Below, one piece after another: positions 10,418 through 24,100 of a DNA stretch of 64,000 nt. The notes under the pieces were generated by a model. It saw only the letters and a list, made by a program, of their open reading frames with translations, was not told where the DNA came from and searched no databases. Within the stretch, counting starts at the first letter, position 1; every line of letters starts with the position of its first letter. The stretch covers positions 15,077,828-15,141,827 of the forward strand of contig CM067069.1 of NCBI GenBank assembly GCA_033980235.1. Reading direction: 5' to 3'. The DNA is from Diadema setosum. Lineage: Eukaryota > Echinodermata > Echinoidea > Diadematoida > Diadematidae. Made by a program: the position numbers and the translations under genes.

Positions 10418-13400
10418 CTGGGTTACAAGGAAAATTTGTGCAGACTCAGTGACACCGTCAAGAATTATACCATATATTTGTTGAATATGGCATATCACAA
10501 CACTAAGTCAACACACAAAAGACGACTGTATAAAGACATAGTTAATCATCCAGCATGCATTACATGCACGTCTAAATTTAATCAGTAAGCAACAAGAATT
10601 ATCCACGGTGGCATCAACAGAAGTAAAGACAGAATAAGGAAAAGCGACATATCAAAGAGAAAAAGGCTACACAAAATTTGCTAACATCACGATCAAGTTT
10701 GACAATGACATATCTAATGTACCAAATACATCTTGAAGATACACATGTAACTTAATACATATTAGTAGGTGATGGTAAATTACATGTTGCGTAAATGTTA
10801 GCTGTTACATGTTACACATGTAACTTAATACATATTAGTAGGTGATTGTAAATTACATGTTGCGTAAATGTTAGCTTTTAACAGTTATGTATCCATGTAC
10901 AGCATGCTCAAATAATCTTTTTTTTTTTTTCAAAGACATTAGTTCAGAATAATACAAAGCAGCTGCCTGTCATTAGTGATATTAAAATGATATTTAGCGC
11001 ATAAAAAAAGTGAGTTACACATTTCTGGCATGATATAATGAGGCAGATTTCAACAATACATAGACAATTTCTTCAACCGATAAAGATATAAAAGACATTT
11101 TGTGCAGGGCAGATATTCTTGCTCAAGGAAAGAAAAAAATGTACTAGTAACCTCCCTCCCCCATCCCAAACACAAACACAAAATAAAACAAAGCAAAACA
11201 TACTTTTTTAATACTACACCATAATCTTGTATTTAAGTCATCCTGTAAAAGAATACATTATTTCTGTTGATTTGTAAATCTAGCAAGACAAATTTAACAG
11301 CTGACCCTCAATATGGCATCAGGCTATCAAACCAAGATGAATGCATATGTTACTCTGGCGCCTGTTCCATAAGGAGCTGCAATATAATTTAAATTTGTTC
11401 CACACCACAGATAGTTGGAGGAATACACATGGATCTATTACATCAAATGAAACTCTATATGATATGTGGGCCTGGTGGAACTTAATATCTCACACTGTAT
11501 TATCTCTCACTTAATCAAGAAGTGGAGGATGAAATCTTCTCTTGCAAGTCTTCACAAGAGAAAAGTGCTGCTTGGCAGGCACCCCCAAAAAACAAAAATA
11601 TAACAAAACAAAACAAAACAAAACAAAACAAAACAAAACAAAACAAAACAAAACAAAACAAAACAAAACAAAAACCACACAAATAAAAAAGTTGACAGTG
11701 GATTAGAGAGACTTGAAGTTTTCTATGGTAAAATGGCAAACCGCAGTGTTTGATCTGTGTTCCTGTGAGCGGTATACCTTAGCAGAATGAAAGAATGCTT
11801 TGATTGGAAGACTTCATTTTGTCTGCATTACAACAAACTGCTATTATGGTGAACAAGAAACAAACATACATATGACTGAAATACATGATATAATTAAAGA
11901 ACATTGAGGTGCAATTCCTCCCCTTCCCCCTAACATCAAATGTGTGGAACAGAGCACACAACACATGGCATGAAGGCTAATTGTACAGATAGAAACATTA
12001 CTTCTAGATCTAAAAGGAAAGAGATATCCAAATAAAACTCCTTATTAGTGTCTTAATTATGCTTTGCTTCATACAGGAGAATGAATACATGTTATGCCCT
12101 ACTCCAGAGAATGCTGTCTTGTGTTTTGCTTGCTTGTTTGTTCAACCAACACTGAAAGCTGCCAAGAGGAAATGCACATAAATCAACACTGCAATAGAGC
12201 AAGGGCGCAGCGGTTGCTTGTGCATGAGCAGAAAACTTTGCTTTGTGCAGTTTTACATTGGGTGCTTTGTGTTGGCTTTTGCATACAAGTAGACCACCAT
12301 ATCACATTAAGTGTTCTTTGCTTTCTAGCACAAGTATACAGAAGCAGTTTGAAACATAATAAACAGGAATTAAAGCACGAAGCCAAGTAAATTATGGGCT
12401 GCTTTTGTTGTTGGTTTGCTCACTACTACGTTAACTGACAACTTACACATATATATATTATTCACAAATGCAAACTAATATATTATTCACGACACAAAGA
12501 AGCTGTGCAGATGTCACATGTAAAAGCCTGATCAGTGGCAGTGCAAACAATATGTGAGCACAATCATAAAATTGCTTGCTTTATGGAATGTGCAAATACA
12601 ATCTTTTAATCTCAGAATTTCAAACCAATCACAGTGCACTTGCTTGACCTTTGATTCTCCAGAACACTGTTCCACCCATCACCACTTGACCCCAAGAAGA
12701 GATCTTTCCCAACTCCCATTTAATAATGTTAACAGGCTAACAGGATGCATAGCACAGTGAAAGGACTTCCATTACATGGCTTATACAAATGTTTTTCCCA
12801 CTAGCCCAAATGAACATTCGATGCATCACGCGTTACCCCGGGGTAACACTTTGTTAATAATTTCCCACTTTTTGGCACCCAGGGTACAACCTTAAAAAAA
12901 AAAATAATTCAACAAAATGGCTGATTTTTAGTTGGTACCCCGGGATACCATTTATGTCATCATTTAAGGAAGTGTCTTATATTCAATTACATACAGTCAA
13001 GCTTGCTGATGTCAAATCTAGAGGAATCAGAGAAAATCCTTTACCTTTTGTGATTTCTGACTTACAAACAGCAGAAGGAAGACATGATCACAATCAACCA
13101 AGGTAGAAGTTTTCTTTGACTTAACAAACTTAATTTACTTGTGCGTGACTGACTGAGGCAAGGTTGACTCTATATATTTTATATGAATTTATTCATTTAC
13201 TTATTGATTTACAAATTACTTGGCCTATAGTGAAAATCAGCTGTTGCAGCCAAGTATGCATGTTGGTTTGTAGCTATTGTAGACTTCTACAGCACAATCT
13301 CACTCTTCAACCAGATTGAGATGATGCATAGGCATGAAAGCATACTGTGAATTTTAAATCAAACTAAAACTTCCGATGATCTAAATAGAACATCAGGAAA

Positions 13401-15133
13401 TGAAAATATCCTTTAATTTTGCCCCCTCTCTCTCTCTCTCTCTCTGTGAATGTTTTAAGACATATAATTGAAGTCCTACTGCGGTAATAGGCTTGGTTCT
13501 AAGTGACATTATTAAAAACATCATACATGCATTTGGCCGTTCAGAGCTTGTATTTGCAAATTGACTTGTCTTCAATCTTACTTGAAATGAAATCATTCCA
13601 ATTTTGGCCCATCCATCATGCTTCGTCCACGATGATTACTCTCTCAGTGAAAAAAAAAAAGAAAGAAGAAATACTCTCTCAGTCCAGCTGATGGAGATAA
13701 TTATCCCATCAACACTCCATGCGATCATGACAACCTCAATCTCTTGTTTACGTATTGACAGTCCCATGAATGGAAAGAGAAAAGTCTACAGCTGGTACAG
13801 CATGCTACCAAATAATTTGTCGATGGAAATTGAGCCCTGTGGGGAAAAAGGAACTACCACAAAAAGAGTAATAAAAACAGAAAATAAATCTGCTACCATG
13901 AAATACAGAGAACTGATAGACACATCTTCCACATGATACAACATATCAACCAAGTACATATGTTCACAGTCACCGGCATGAAATGAATTGTGTTAATAGA
14001 TGTCTCATGAATAAAATAATGATGCCTTGGTAGGACAGTGCAATTGTTAGTCACATGTGATGTTTGACGTGAATTGTTAATGTCCATGTTTGCTAATGAA
14101 TATACACAGTAGCTAACACATAATAAGTAAAAAGAGGTAAGGCAGAAATCAAATTAGTGGCTGGGTAAGCATTTAAATTGTTTTCTGGATTATTTGCTCC
14201 TCTAATTTCCGGTGGGAAGATGCTTGCAAAGTTCTCTTGCACAGAAAGAGCAGCACAATACCACAGAGCTGAGGTGAAGGTTGCCACCCTGCTAATGCCA
14301 GCTTTTGCCACACCAAAGTAAGGAAGTCTACAACAAAGTGTCAACACCAAACTTCTTTATGAAGCTGTTACACAACAGACCATGAGTGGTTTTAGAGGTA
14401 ACAAAGCAGTTAACCCTAACTAGGCCGGTGGGGGGGCCTCCGAGGCCCCCCCTCGACGTTTCGCGCGATGTATCGCTATCGCGAGAAGCTATCGCCGCGA
14501 CGTTTCACGACTTTTTTCTTTCGAGTCTCCCGCATCTTTTGACACCAAATTTGCGATGCCCGGGTGCGCGGTTCCGAAGTTGCACATACATCGATTATGC
14601 ACGTGCATGTCAGACCAAAAATTGCTCAAAAACGCGAATTTGTGTACAATTTCATTGCAAACTGTGTTTACAGACAAATTTCATAAAAGCATGATTATTT
14701 TGGGGTTTTATTGATTAAAATCAATTAACAACGCACTTTCTTGTTCGGAACAATGTCACGGACAAATTTCATTGAAAAAACAATGAAAAACATAAAGTCG
14801 AAAAAACAAAGAAATACATAAGAAATTCAAAAAACAATAAAATACTTAGGAAATTTTTTCTGATTGCGCAATTTTTTTCTCTTACATTTGCTAAGGACAC
14901 TAAAAAGAATATTTACACAAAAAATGTGCCTGTTTTGAGCTTTATTTAGTGATTTATACCAAATTGTCTGATTTCATGCATCATTATGCATAAATTAGCA
15001 TAATTTAGTGTAAATGATAATTTTTGAAAAAATTAACTTCATGGTACTTTAGATAACATCATAGGCAATGCGTGTGCCAATTTTCGTCGCAATCGCGCGG
15101 TCGACGGCCGAGATCCGGAGGGGGGGCCTGGGA

Positions 15134-15168
<35 letters not shown>

Positions 15169-18100
15169 CTCTATCATCTATCATCTACCTGAATAGCCCG
15201 GCCTAGTTAGGGTCAACACAGGAATGCAGAGTACCAAACACCAGTGGGGTAAAGTGTATCTTGATACTAGTAGACAGAGGAAGGGCTCTACACCATTATT
15301 ACCGGGAGATTTTCATGAATCAATTTCCTGCAAAGTAAACTAAACACTGTCAGTGTAAATATTGTATGTTTATTGCAAATCATTAATATGGAAAACAAAC
15401 TGGTCAGCATTGTTGCTTTTTTATAAGTGCTCAAGCCTTGACGCAGAAATGCACCATTTGCTGTATGTTTGATTGAGATGCTGTAAAGCTGACATCTCAA
15501 TCAAAGCAAATTTGCTGGCAAGTTGAGTAGGAATTATAAAAAAAATTATAAAATATACTGATAATAATCACATTTCTTTTTTGTTTTAAACAATGCATCA
15601 TGGTGTATACAATCATTGCACAAGAAAAAAAAAAATGGCCTAATGAGGTACATATGACAGAGCACTGCTTACACGCCACACTGAGTGAAAATGAGTGGTC
15701 AGTGAATGGACAAGTGAAGAATGAGTGAGATTTGCGGGACAAGCACTGGAGGGAAAAGGAGGTGAGTGGGGCAGGCTGTAGCATGGTGGTATGGCATAGC
15801 ATGGCGCAGGGGGGAGAGGAACGCCCACAAGGGGCTCCCGAGGCCCCCCAAGGGGTAAGGTCAAATGAGCGAGGGTGTACCTGGTGCGCCATGTGCTGGC
15901 TGACCTCACACGAGAGATCACTCATCGAGCTTGAGCGAGAGAGCTGTACAGGAGGAGGAAAAGCAGCCGTGATGGGCGGGGTTTACTCTTGGGGATAACC
16001 ATCAAACATGAGCTCTATCCGATAGCTCATTCCCAATGTCATGTGATCCGCTACGCACGCCACGATTGGACCATTAGGAGCTGATCGTGTGAGCTTTGTT
16101 TCCTTGTATCATAATTTGCACCACAACTGAAATCGTGGTCTGAATTGTGGAGCAATCGTGATGATATTATCAGATAAAATCAGATCTTGAGGTCAGTTGT
16201 GGCCATCGCATTGATCATAGACACTTTTTGAACCGTCCAACACTTTTCTACAATCAACGTGACAGCCATGACTGACCTCAAAATCTTATATCATCACCAC
16301 GATCACACAACAACTTCAGTCGTGATGCAAATTATGATACAAATAGACAAAACTCGGACGATCATCTACTAATGGCTCCATCACGGCATACATAGCAAAT
16401 CGCACAACAGTGGGAACAGGCCATTAGCTCGCTGTCGGATGATTTCAAACCTAAAAGGCATCTAAAAAAGCGTAAAAACTGTCCTGGTACCTCCGGCCAG
16501 ACCATCCAAAGTTTAGCACTACATGAAATGATTACAGAGCCACAAACCCCTTTTAATAACAGAAAGACTCACACATCACACAAATCACACACAAGTGCCC
16601 AAGTCATTTTGACTTACTTGTAACTCAAATACATGTATACCTTCAGTTGACCATGACAGAGTTTTATTCTACTACCTAGTGCATAATACACGTTTTTTGA
16701 TTGACAGGTGTGACAAGTGAACTACTCTAAATATTATCACACTGCTTTTCAAATTTGAGACTCATGATACCACAGTTCTGTCTACTGCAGCAATACTTCA
16801 GAATTTCTAGCACATCTCAACCTCCAAAGCCATTGATCAAAACAAACTATATATTAAAAAAAAATGAACCAAAAATCCCAAAGAAACCCTGAGTATCATG
16901 AGGATATTGGTGCCAGTATATGACTTCTAATGCCTTCAGTTTAATCTCATTAAGAACAGCACAGACACAGGACAAAGTGTGCAGAGAGATTTGACCAATA
17001 TTTATGAATAACTTGAATATCAAGACAGGATTATATTTTCATATGAATCAAATTTTGGACATTAATTGTTAAAATTGTGCTGTAATGTTACAGTTTTCAA
17101 CAAATTACATTTAGGACACACACTGTTTATGTTGTTCTGTAAGATTAACATATGTCACAAAGACACTGACAAAAAGCTTTCAGATTATTCTACATCTACA
17201 AAAAAGTGTGTTAAGATTTCAATGTTAATGCATACAAATAACACACAAACACAGACAGACAGACAGACAGACACACACACACACACACACACGCACAAAC
17301 ACAAACAAAGAACAATTACAAAAGTTTTTCCTTCGGTCAGCCTGTAAACCCTCCGAATGATCCCTCTCCATAAACACAGATATAATATGACTGTCAAATG
17401 ACTATCAAATAAACATACTCTAACGTCATGAACTGGTTCTTGATTGTTACACTTAATTTCAACATTTGCTACATTAATTTTCCTTTTTAGTCGTAAAACC
17501 TAATGGATGCACAAGTCCTCGATATAAAGACTCCAAGGGACTAACTTTGAGTGCACACACTGCTCAGCCACTCACACATGCATGTGGCATGCACATATTT
17601 TGGGATTTCATTCCAATCAGCCATGATTATGGTAACGATAGCCAATCACAGCCAATGACGACCACAGGGATTTGGATAATTGCAACACAGGGGATACTGA
17701 ACAAAAAAAAAAACCAACAACCAAAAAATGAATATAACACAAACAACTGACCGCAGCCTCATCTGAACAAAGCCAGTATGAGACAAAAATAATCAACACG
17801 AACTATTCACAGTAGCAACCCTTGTACTTTTTCTTTTACATGCAAATCAAATTACATACATTTGTATCCCTCATTGCCTTTGTGATGTCGTATCAACATT
17901 TGCAATTCCACGACGATGGATTCATTCTCTTTAAGACGGGAGTTTCTTGCCCCCAACAATTAATACAACTGAATCAAGCCCGTCAAGACTAGAACAGCAA
18001 AAAGAGGTTACAGAACGCTAACTTCAGGGACAATAAGCTAATATCTATGCCACTCAGTGACATATGACATGGTCTCTGGGTAAAAATTTGATGCCAGTGT

Positions 18101-21100
18101 GATGAAATGTACAGGCTGAGTTGCACGAGTCTCATTGGATGCTATCCATTATGGACTCCCCTTGTAATATCATTCGATGAGTACAAATGGTAGAAGGGCA
18201 CTAATTCCATAGACTCCTGCCCTGAGATAGTGCCTTTTGAATCTCACATCATAAGATAGATCTCTACATCCAGCGTATGACAAGATTTAAAGAACTCTAA
18301 TGCAGACCTCAAAACCTCTCTGACTGGAAAATAGGGATGATTTGGCTCAAAGGTAGGAAGGAAATGCAGTTCCCATAGGAGTGCGAAGTAAAATTATTAA
18401 AAACTAGATATATCGCTACGGCGACTGATATGCCTCCGCCATCATGCATGGTTCTCCTAATAGGTCTATAGTACAATGTCTTGACAATGTGTGATGACAG
18501 TTTCACACAATTGGCAAAATATTAAAATGACAGGTTTGCCACAAATGTGCTGAATGTTCACTTTCCTAGAACTAGGTTCAATTGGATGAATTATTCAAAT
18601 GTCAGAGTGCAGGTATTTGGGGAACTAATGATTTCTCTTGACTTTTGACCCTTTTATAAGTTTATGCTTTGAGTAATTTTCAAGGTATTGAGAAAAAGTA
18701 TAATTTCAGTATCAAATGGTAAAATAGCATTATCTAAACCTGGCCTTTGACCGTTGACCTCACAGTTCCACAGAGAATCACTGTTAGGTAGAACATGCAT
18801 AAATATGTAAGTTTCATGATGATACCTTGAGTTACTTTCCAGATATGGAGGAAAAAGTGCAATTTAGCACTTTCACTTGACCTTTGACCTTTGACCTTTT
18901 GGCAAGAAACTTCCCAAAAAATATATATTGGGTAATACGTGCCATACATCCAGTTAAAAAAAAAAAAAAAAAAAAAAAACCTTCAGGCATATTGCATTTT
19001 AAGGAAAGTAGTGATATTTTGAGGAGTTGACCTTGACCTTTGACCCCCTGACCTTTGACCCATGACCCCCAACTTCCCTAGATAATCACTGCCCATCGGT
19101 ACAAGCATATATACTAAGTTCTATGAAGATACCTTGAACCATCTGCGAGATATGGAGAAATATGTGGAATTTCAATTTTTTTTTTCACAAAATAACCTGT
19201 GACCTTTGACCTTTGACCCTGTGACCCTAAAATCCACACAAAGTATTATCCCCCAAGGATATACCCTCATACCAAGTTTGATGTAAAACTACCACACGGT
19301 TCTTGAGATATCGACAAAAACAAAACGGGACGGACGGACAGACGGACGTACGGACGGACGGACGGACGGACGTACGGACGTACGGACAGACGGACGGACG
19401 GACGGACGGACGGACGGACGGACGGACGGACGGACGGACGGACGGACGGACGGACGGACGGACGGACGGACGGACGGACGGACGGACGGACGGACGACCC
19501 GAAAACATAATGCCTCCGGCCACTTCGTTGCGGAGGCATAAAAATAAATAGGAAACTCCTTTTGAAACATGAGCCAGAAATGGTCTAAATTCAGATTCTT
19601 TCCTCCAAATTCAGAATGGTTAGGAAGTCTGCAAATGTAATATCATTTCATTTGACTCTCAAGAAAAACAAACAAAGCAACAGAAGTCTAGAAACTTGGT
19701 TCAAATACTAAAATATTAAATCCAAGAAATGGGACAAAGCTAATTTTGGTGGAAGAGGTCTTCAGTCACACAATATTTCATTTTGGTTTTCAAAAGGACA
19801 GATGACAGCTAAAGGTTGATAAATCCTTCGCACCAGGTGCATGAGAAATGTTCAAAAGCACAAAATCTGTATGGCCATGGCACCGTGTGCTAATTTGTTG
19901 CTGTCGTTGGCAATCAAATTTGGCGATGGTATCTGGAACCATGCTGATGTGAAAAGCTTGGAAAGATATGCATACAACCCTCCACCCTGTATGATGCGGT
20001 TTTCTATACTCTCAAAGGGATAACAGAGGGAGGTGACTCACATTTTCCGCTCCCTGCTGTTGGTTGCTTGGGCTGTGGGATCGTGACCCTGGGTTGCCAA
20101 CTTGAGGAGCCTGGCCGTCCTGATTGACTGATTGAGTGTTGTCTCCCATTGCTGCATTGACAAAGTTTTCCAGGATTACTCTTCTCAAGTCAAGAAGTCA
20201 AGTCTACAACAACTAGCCCTATCATTTGCAAAACTGTTTTTTTTAATTTTTTTTTTATTTATCTAAACAACATTCTTGGTATATCCCATTCAAGTGGACT
20301 AATATGCCTACCATTTTCTGTTTGTTTTTTTTTTTCCCGAACAAGTTGCCTTATAAGAGATATTTTCCAAGATATCTGATACCTTTACATTCCATTTAGT
20401 ACCATATCATTCATTAAAAAAAAAAATCATAGTTTGAAGTACTGACTGATAGAAAAATGCAACATTCATCACTTTTCCTACATATGCAGATATGAACAAA
20501 ATACGACAATACACCCTGCATGTTACGGGCAGCTAGAAAAATATTAACTGGGCATCCACAGTGATACACTGTGTACTGAAACAGGATAGAGGTAGTAACT
20601 CTTTAATAATAAAGTTTCTCAGAAAACCCAAACATGCACACGCACAAAATAACACACACACAAACAAGTAGGACTAGGAAATGTGGGATTCTCACATGCA
20701 TCTGGGATGAAGAAGTTGACGGGGGCGCTGCTGGCCGGATTCGGGAACGTCTGGAAGAGACTGCTGGCTCCGCCCGCCTTGGACAGCGATGACTGACCTT
20801 TGCCCTTGTTTAGCACGTCCACATAATTACCAGGTCCTACAAAATGGACAAGTTTCGTGATGGAGATTCATCAGTCGACTGTCAGGTCATAACAACTTTC
20901 AAAATGGTTTTCGTGCAGAACCACCAAATTTTATTAAAACTGTTGGCAAATGATGTTGTTTTATCATCATACAGAAACAAATAGATACCCTAAAATGATT
21001 ATTCTTATATTCACTGCACACAATCCGCATTCACATGTCAATAGAAAAATAAACCATCATTCCTTGCAAACTATGAGCCTGAAGAATGAACACACAAAAA

Positions 21101-24100
21101 ACATGAAATCATAGTGCATATATTTCAGCTTTCATGAAATATTTCAGCTTGATTACCACAGATCTTTCACAGCACTGGGTTACATTAAAAGTCGTACCAA
21201 ATTTCCTTGAGAATTTGTTGGGCCCTGTGGGTGGGGCACCTGCTGCTGGCCGCGGACCACTGGAGCTGGTGACCCCGCCCGGAGGAGGTGCACCCCCTGC
21301 TGATGAGGGGGGCCCAGGAGGGGCGGAGCCTTCGATCTCTTTGTCCGAAGGAGGGGGTGGAGGAGGCCCACTGTCCTCTTCCTCCGTGGCATTGGTGTCT
21401 ACCCACTTCTTCTTCACTGGATCCCACTCAATCTATGGTGGCAGAAACAAGCAAACACAATAAAAACACATAGAAAAAAATAAACAATGAATGGCTGTAT
21501 TAGATAATAGATTCCGCAAAGTCATTTGTTCGCTTTGCCTGACAATAAATAACATTACCTAACCATGATAATTTAGTGTTAAACTTATGCACAATATTTT
21601 AAGCTACTTTTTACCATGATTTGTTGAAATGAGCTAAAATACCCAAATATTTACTCTCAGACAACATGATATCTGAGCAAACAGTAGCCTTTTTTTCTAA
21701 AGAATAAGTACTGTCACAGATTCAACTACTGTAAAAGTGGATATTTTCGCGCGACTAATTTTTTTTTTGCGCTTGGCCCTGTAAGAAGAGTTTTGCATGT
21801 TTTTAATTATACGGAATCAAGACATCACGCACAGGAACATACGGCAAACAAAAATATTCGCGTGCTTTTATTTTTGCGCTAGTTTCTGGTTGCGCGAAAA
21901 GAAAAAATCCCCACTTTTACAGTAACTAATGATAACATTCATTACCACAAGTGTGGTAACTGTTATATATGCATCAGAGTTTCATGACATATATTCTGAA
22001 AGGAACACTTATTTCATCTGAGTCTTGAGTGTGTGAAAACGACTGTTAGGTAAAATTAAGCAGTGTACTGGCAACATACAAGCAAAGCCTGAATATGTGG
22101 CTGCAACTCACTGTTTTCTTGGTGTCATCCGGTAAGTGGATGTTGGAACCACCAATCTTCTTGTTGAACCATCTAAACCACCCACCACCTGTTGACTGTA
22201 GAAGCAACCAGTGAACAGAAATTAGCCTGGACTACACAAAGAACCATCCACAAGAATCAAAAAGACACTATAAAACAATTCCCATACCACCAGTTATGCA
22301 GATTCAGCACATAAAGGAGTCAATATTTCAAAAGGTTTAGTCTCATGAAACTTATAGGGGATCTGCTGAGATAATTGATAAGTTTTCTGTAAAACGTAAC
22401 AGGGTGGGATCAATTTACATGCACTTCTATCCAACAAGGCAGGGACATTGCTTTGCTGTCAGTAAAAACAACAGAAATTACATTTCAAGGCATTCAAAAC
22501 AGTCTGATAGTTGTCTCCTTGAGAATCTCATAAAACATATGAAAAAAACAAACAAACAAAACTTATTAGTATGGCATACCAAAGGGGACTTTTTTTTTTG
22601 CACCTGAATTTTCTCTCATTTGATGCATATGCACAAATAAACTAAAACAAAAAGCTTAACTTTGTCTCTGGTACATACATGATCATCTATTACAATCACA
22701 GAGCAGTTGTGATAACATTAATCGGTTTAACAGGAATCCATAATACTAAAACTTTCTCTTTTGAAATTGTATTTCACTGAAACTTTCCATGTTCCATTTG
22801 CTTGCTCTTTTTCCCATTCAGCAATGCTAATTTGATCACAGAGTGGAATTTCAGTTTCTATTTCTCAAAAAAGACACATTCACTCATCACACCTTTGGCT
22901 TTGCTGCCTGTGCTGCTGGTTTGGTTTCCTTTGGCTCCGATTGCTTCGGCTGCCGGAGGTGCGTGGTGCTCTGAGTGGACGCCGTGGACCCTCCGGACAT
23001 GGTCCTGGCCCGGCTCCGGGTCACCGTGTCCGGCGAGTCAGGCGGGGTCAGGGTCTTCTGGGGAGATGGAGGGCCCCCCATGGAGTCCATGGTGTTGGTC
23101 CGACCACGCCCCTGCATGTGGGACTGCAAGTTACAGATGAGAAAGGGAGTGTAAAAGACTGTCTGTGGTACTTTCTTACCATTCAAAGTTGGTTGCTAAG
23201 AACACTTTCTTCTCTAAGACTGTATATGTGTGCGAGTGTGCAAGGTGAACTCAGTCACATGACCTTTACCCAAATAATTAATATCATCATCATAATCTTT
23301 TGCTCACAAAACCGTGGCCCTTGAATAGTTGTCACAGCAACAGACAATATTATGATCACTGGGTTTACAAAGTATTTACAGCATAGCAATCAATAAAAGG
23401 AGGGATAAGGAAAAATCTTTATAACAGACAGCTAAGTTCTTGAAAACTCAATGATGGCAAAACCCTCCCCTAACAAAAATAAGAGAGACACAAAATATTA
23501 AAAGTTATGATAAAGTTTTGCTCTGTGACTGCTTACCACTCTGTGGAAGTCAAACTGCGACGCTCCGCTCTGTTCAAACTCTGTGGTGTCCGTGTCAGTC
23601 TCTGTGTTTGTGGTGGTGCTGTACTCACTGAAGTTGCTCCCAACAGAGGCTCCCAGATCCTGGTTGGCTGCAAAGTTTTGGCTACAGACAGAAACCAACA
23701 GAGGTACAATGAAAGAGAGTCGCTCCTTGCTTGTTCTTGACAACTACCGCAACTTTTGAATTATAAAATGGTTAGGACAGAAGCCTGAGAATAAGCTTGA
23801 ACACCAAACGGTATACATGTGCATATGTAACATGGAACAACTTTCCAATTGAAATCAGAGTATATGCATTTTATGTATTCTCCACCATGTTCTCTTGCTC
23901 TGTCACAAAAAAAAATGACTTATCAATACAGTTTTAATGTAATAGCATTTGCACAAATAACATTCAAAATATCTGATAACAATAATGCTTTCTTTGTTTT
24001 TAGACTCAGAAATAAATGAAAACAGGAAAGCATTTACTGTGATATCGGTACATCATAATATCAAATATTAAACACCAACACAGAAAAGTTCATCTGGTAC

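Noticed and set aside
15497..15925. 142-codon minus-strand frame
   Set aside because: Only its first part overlaps the true 63-nt SEC16 exon; the remainder is intron read-through past a GTACAC donor.
19227..19570. Overlapping Arg-Pro-Ser-Val repeat open frames
   Set aside because: They are six-frame read-outs of a (CCGT)n tetranucleotide array at the head of a repeat element. The same happens at 62235-62930.
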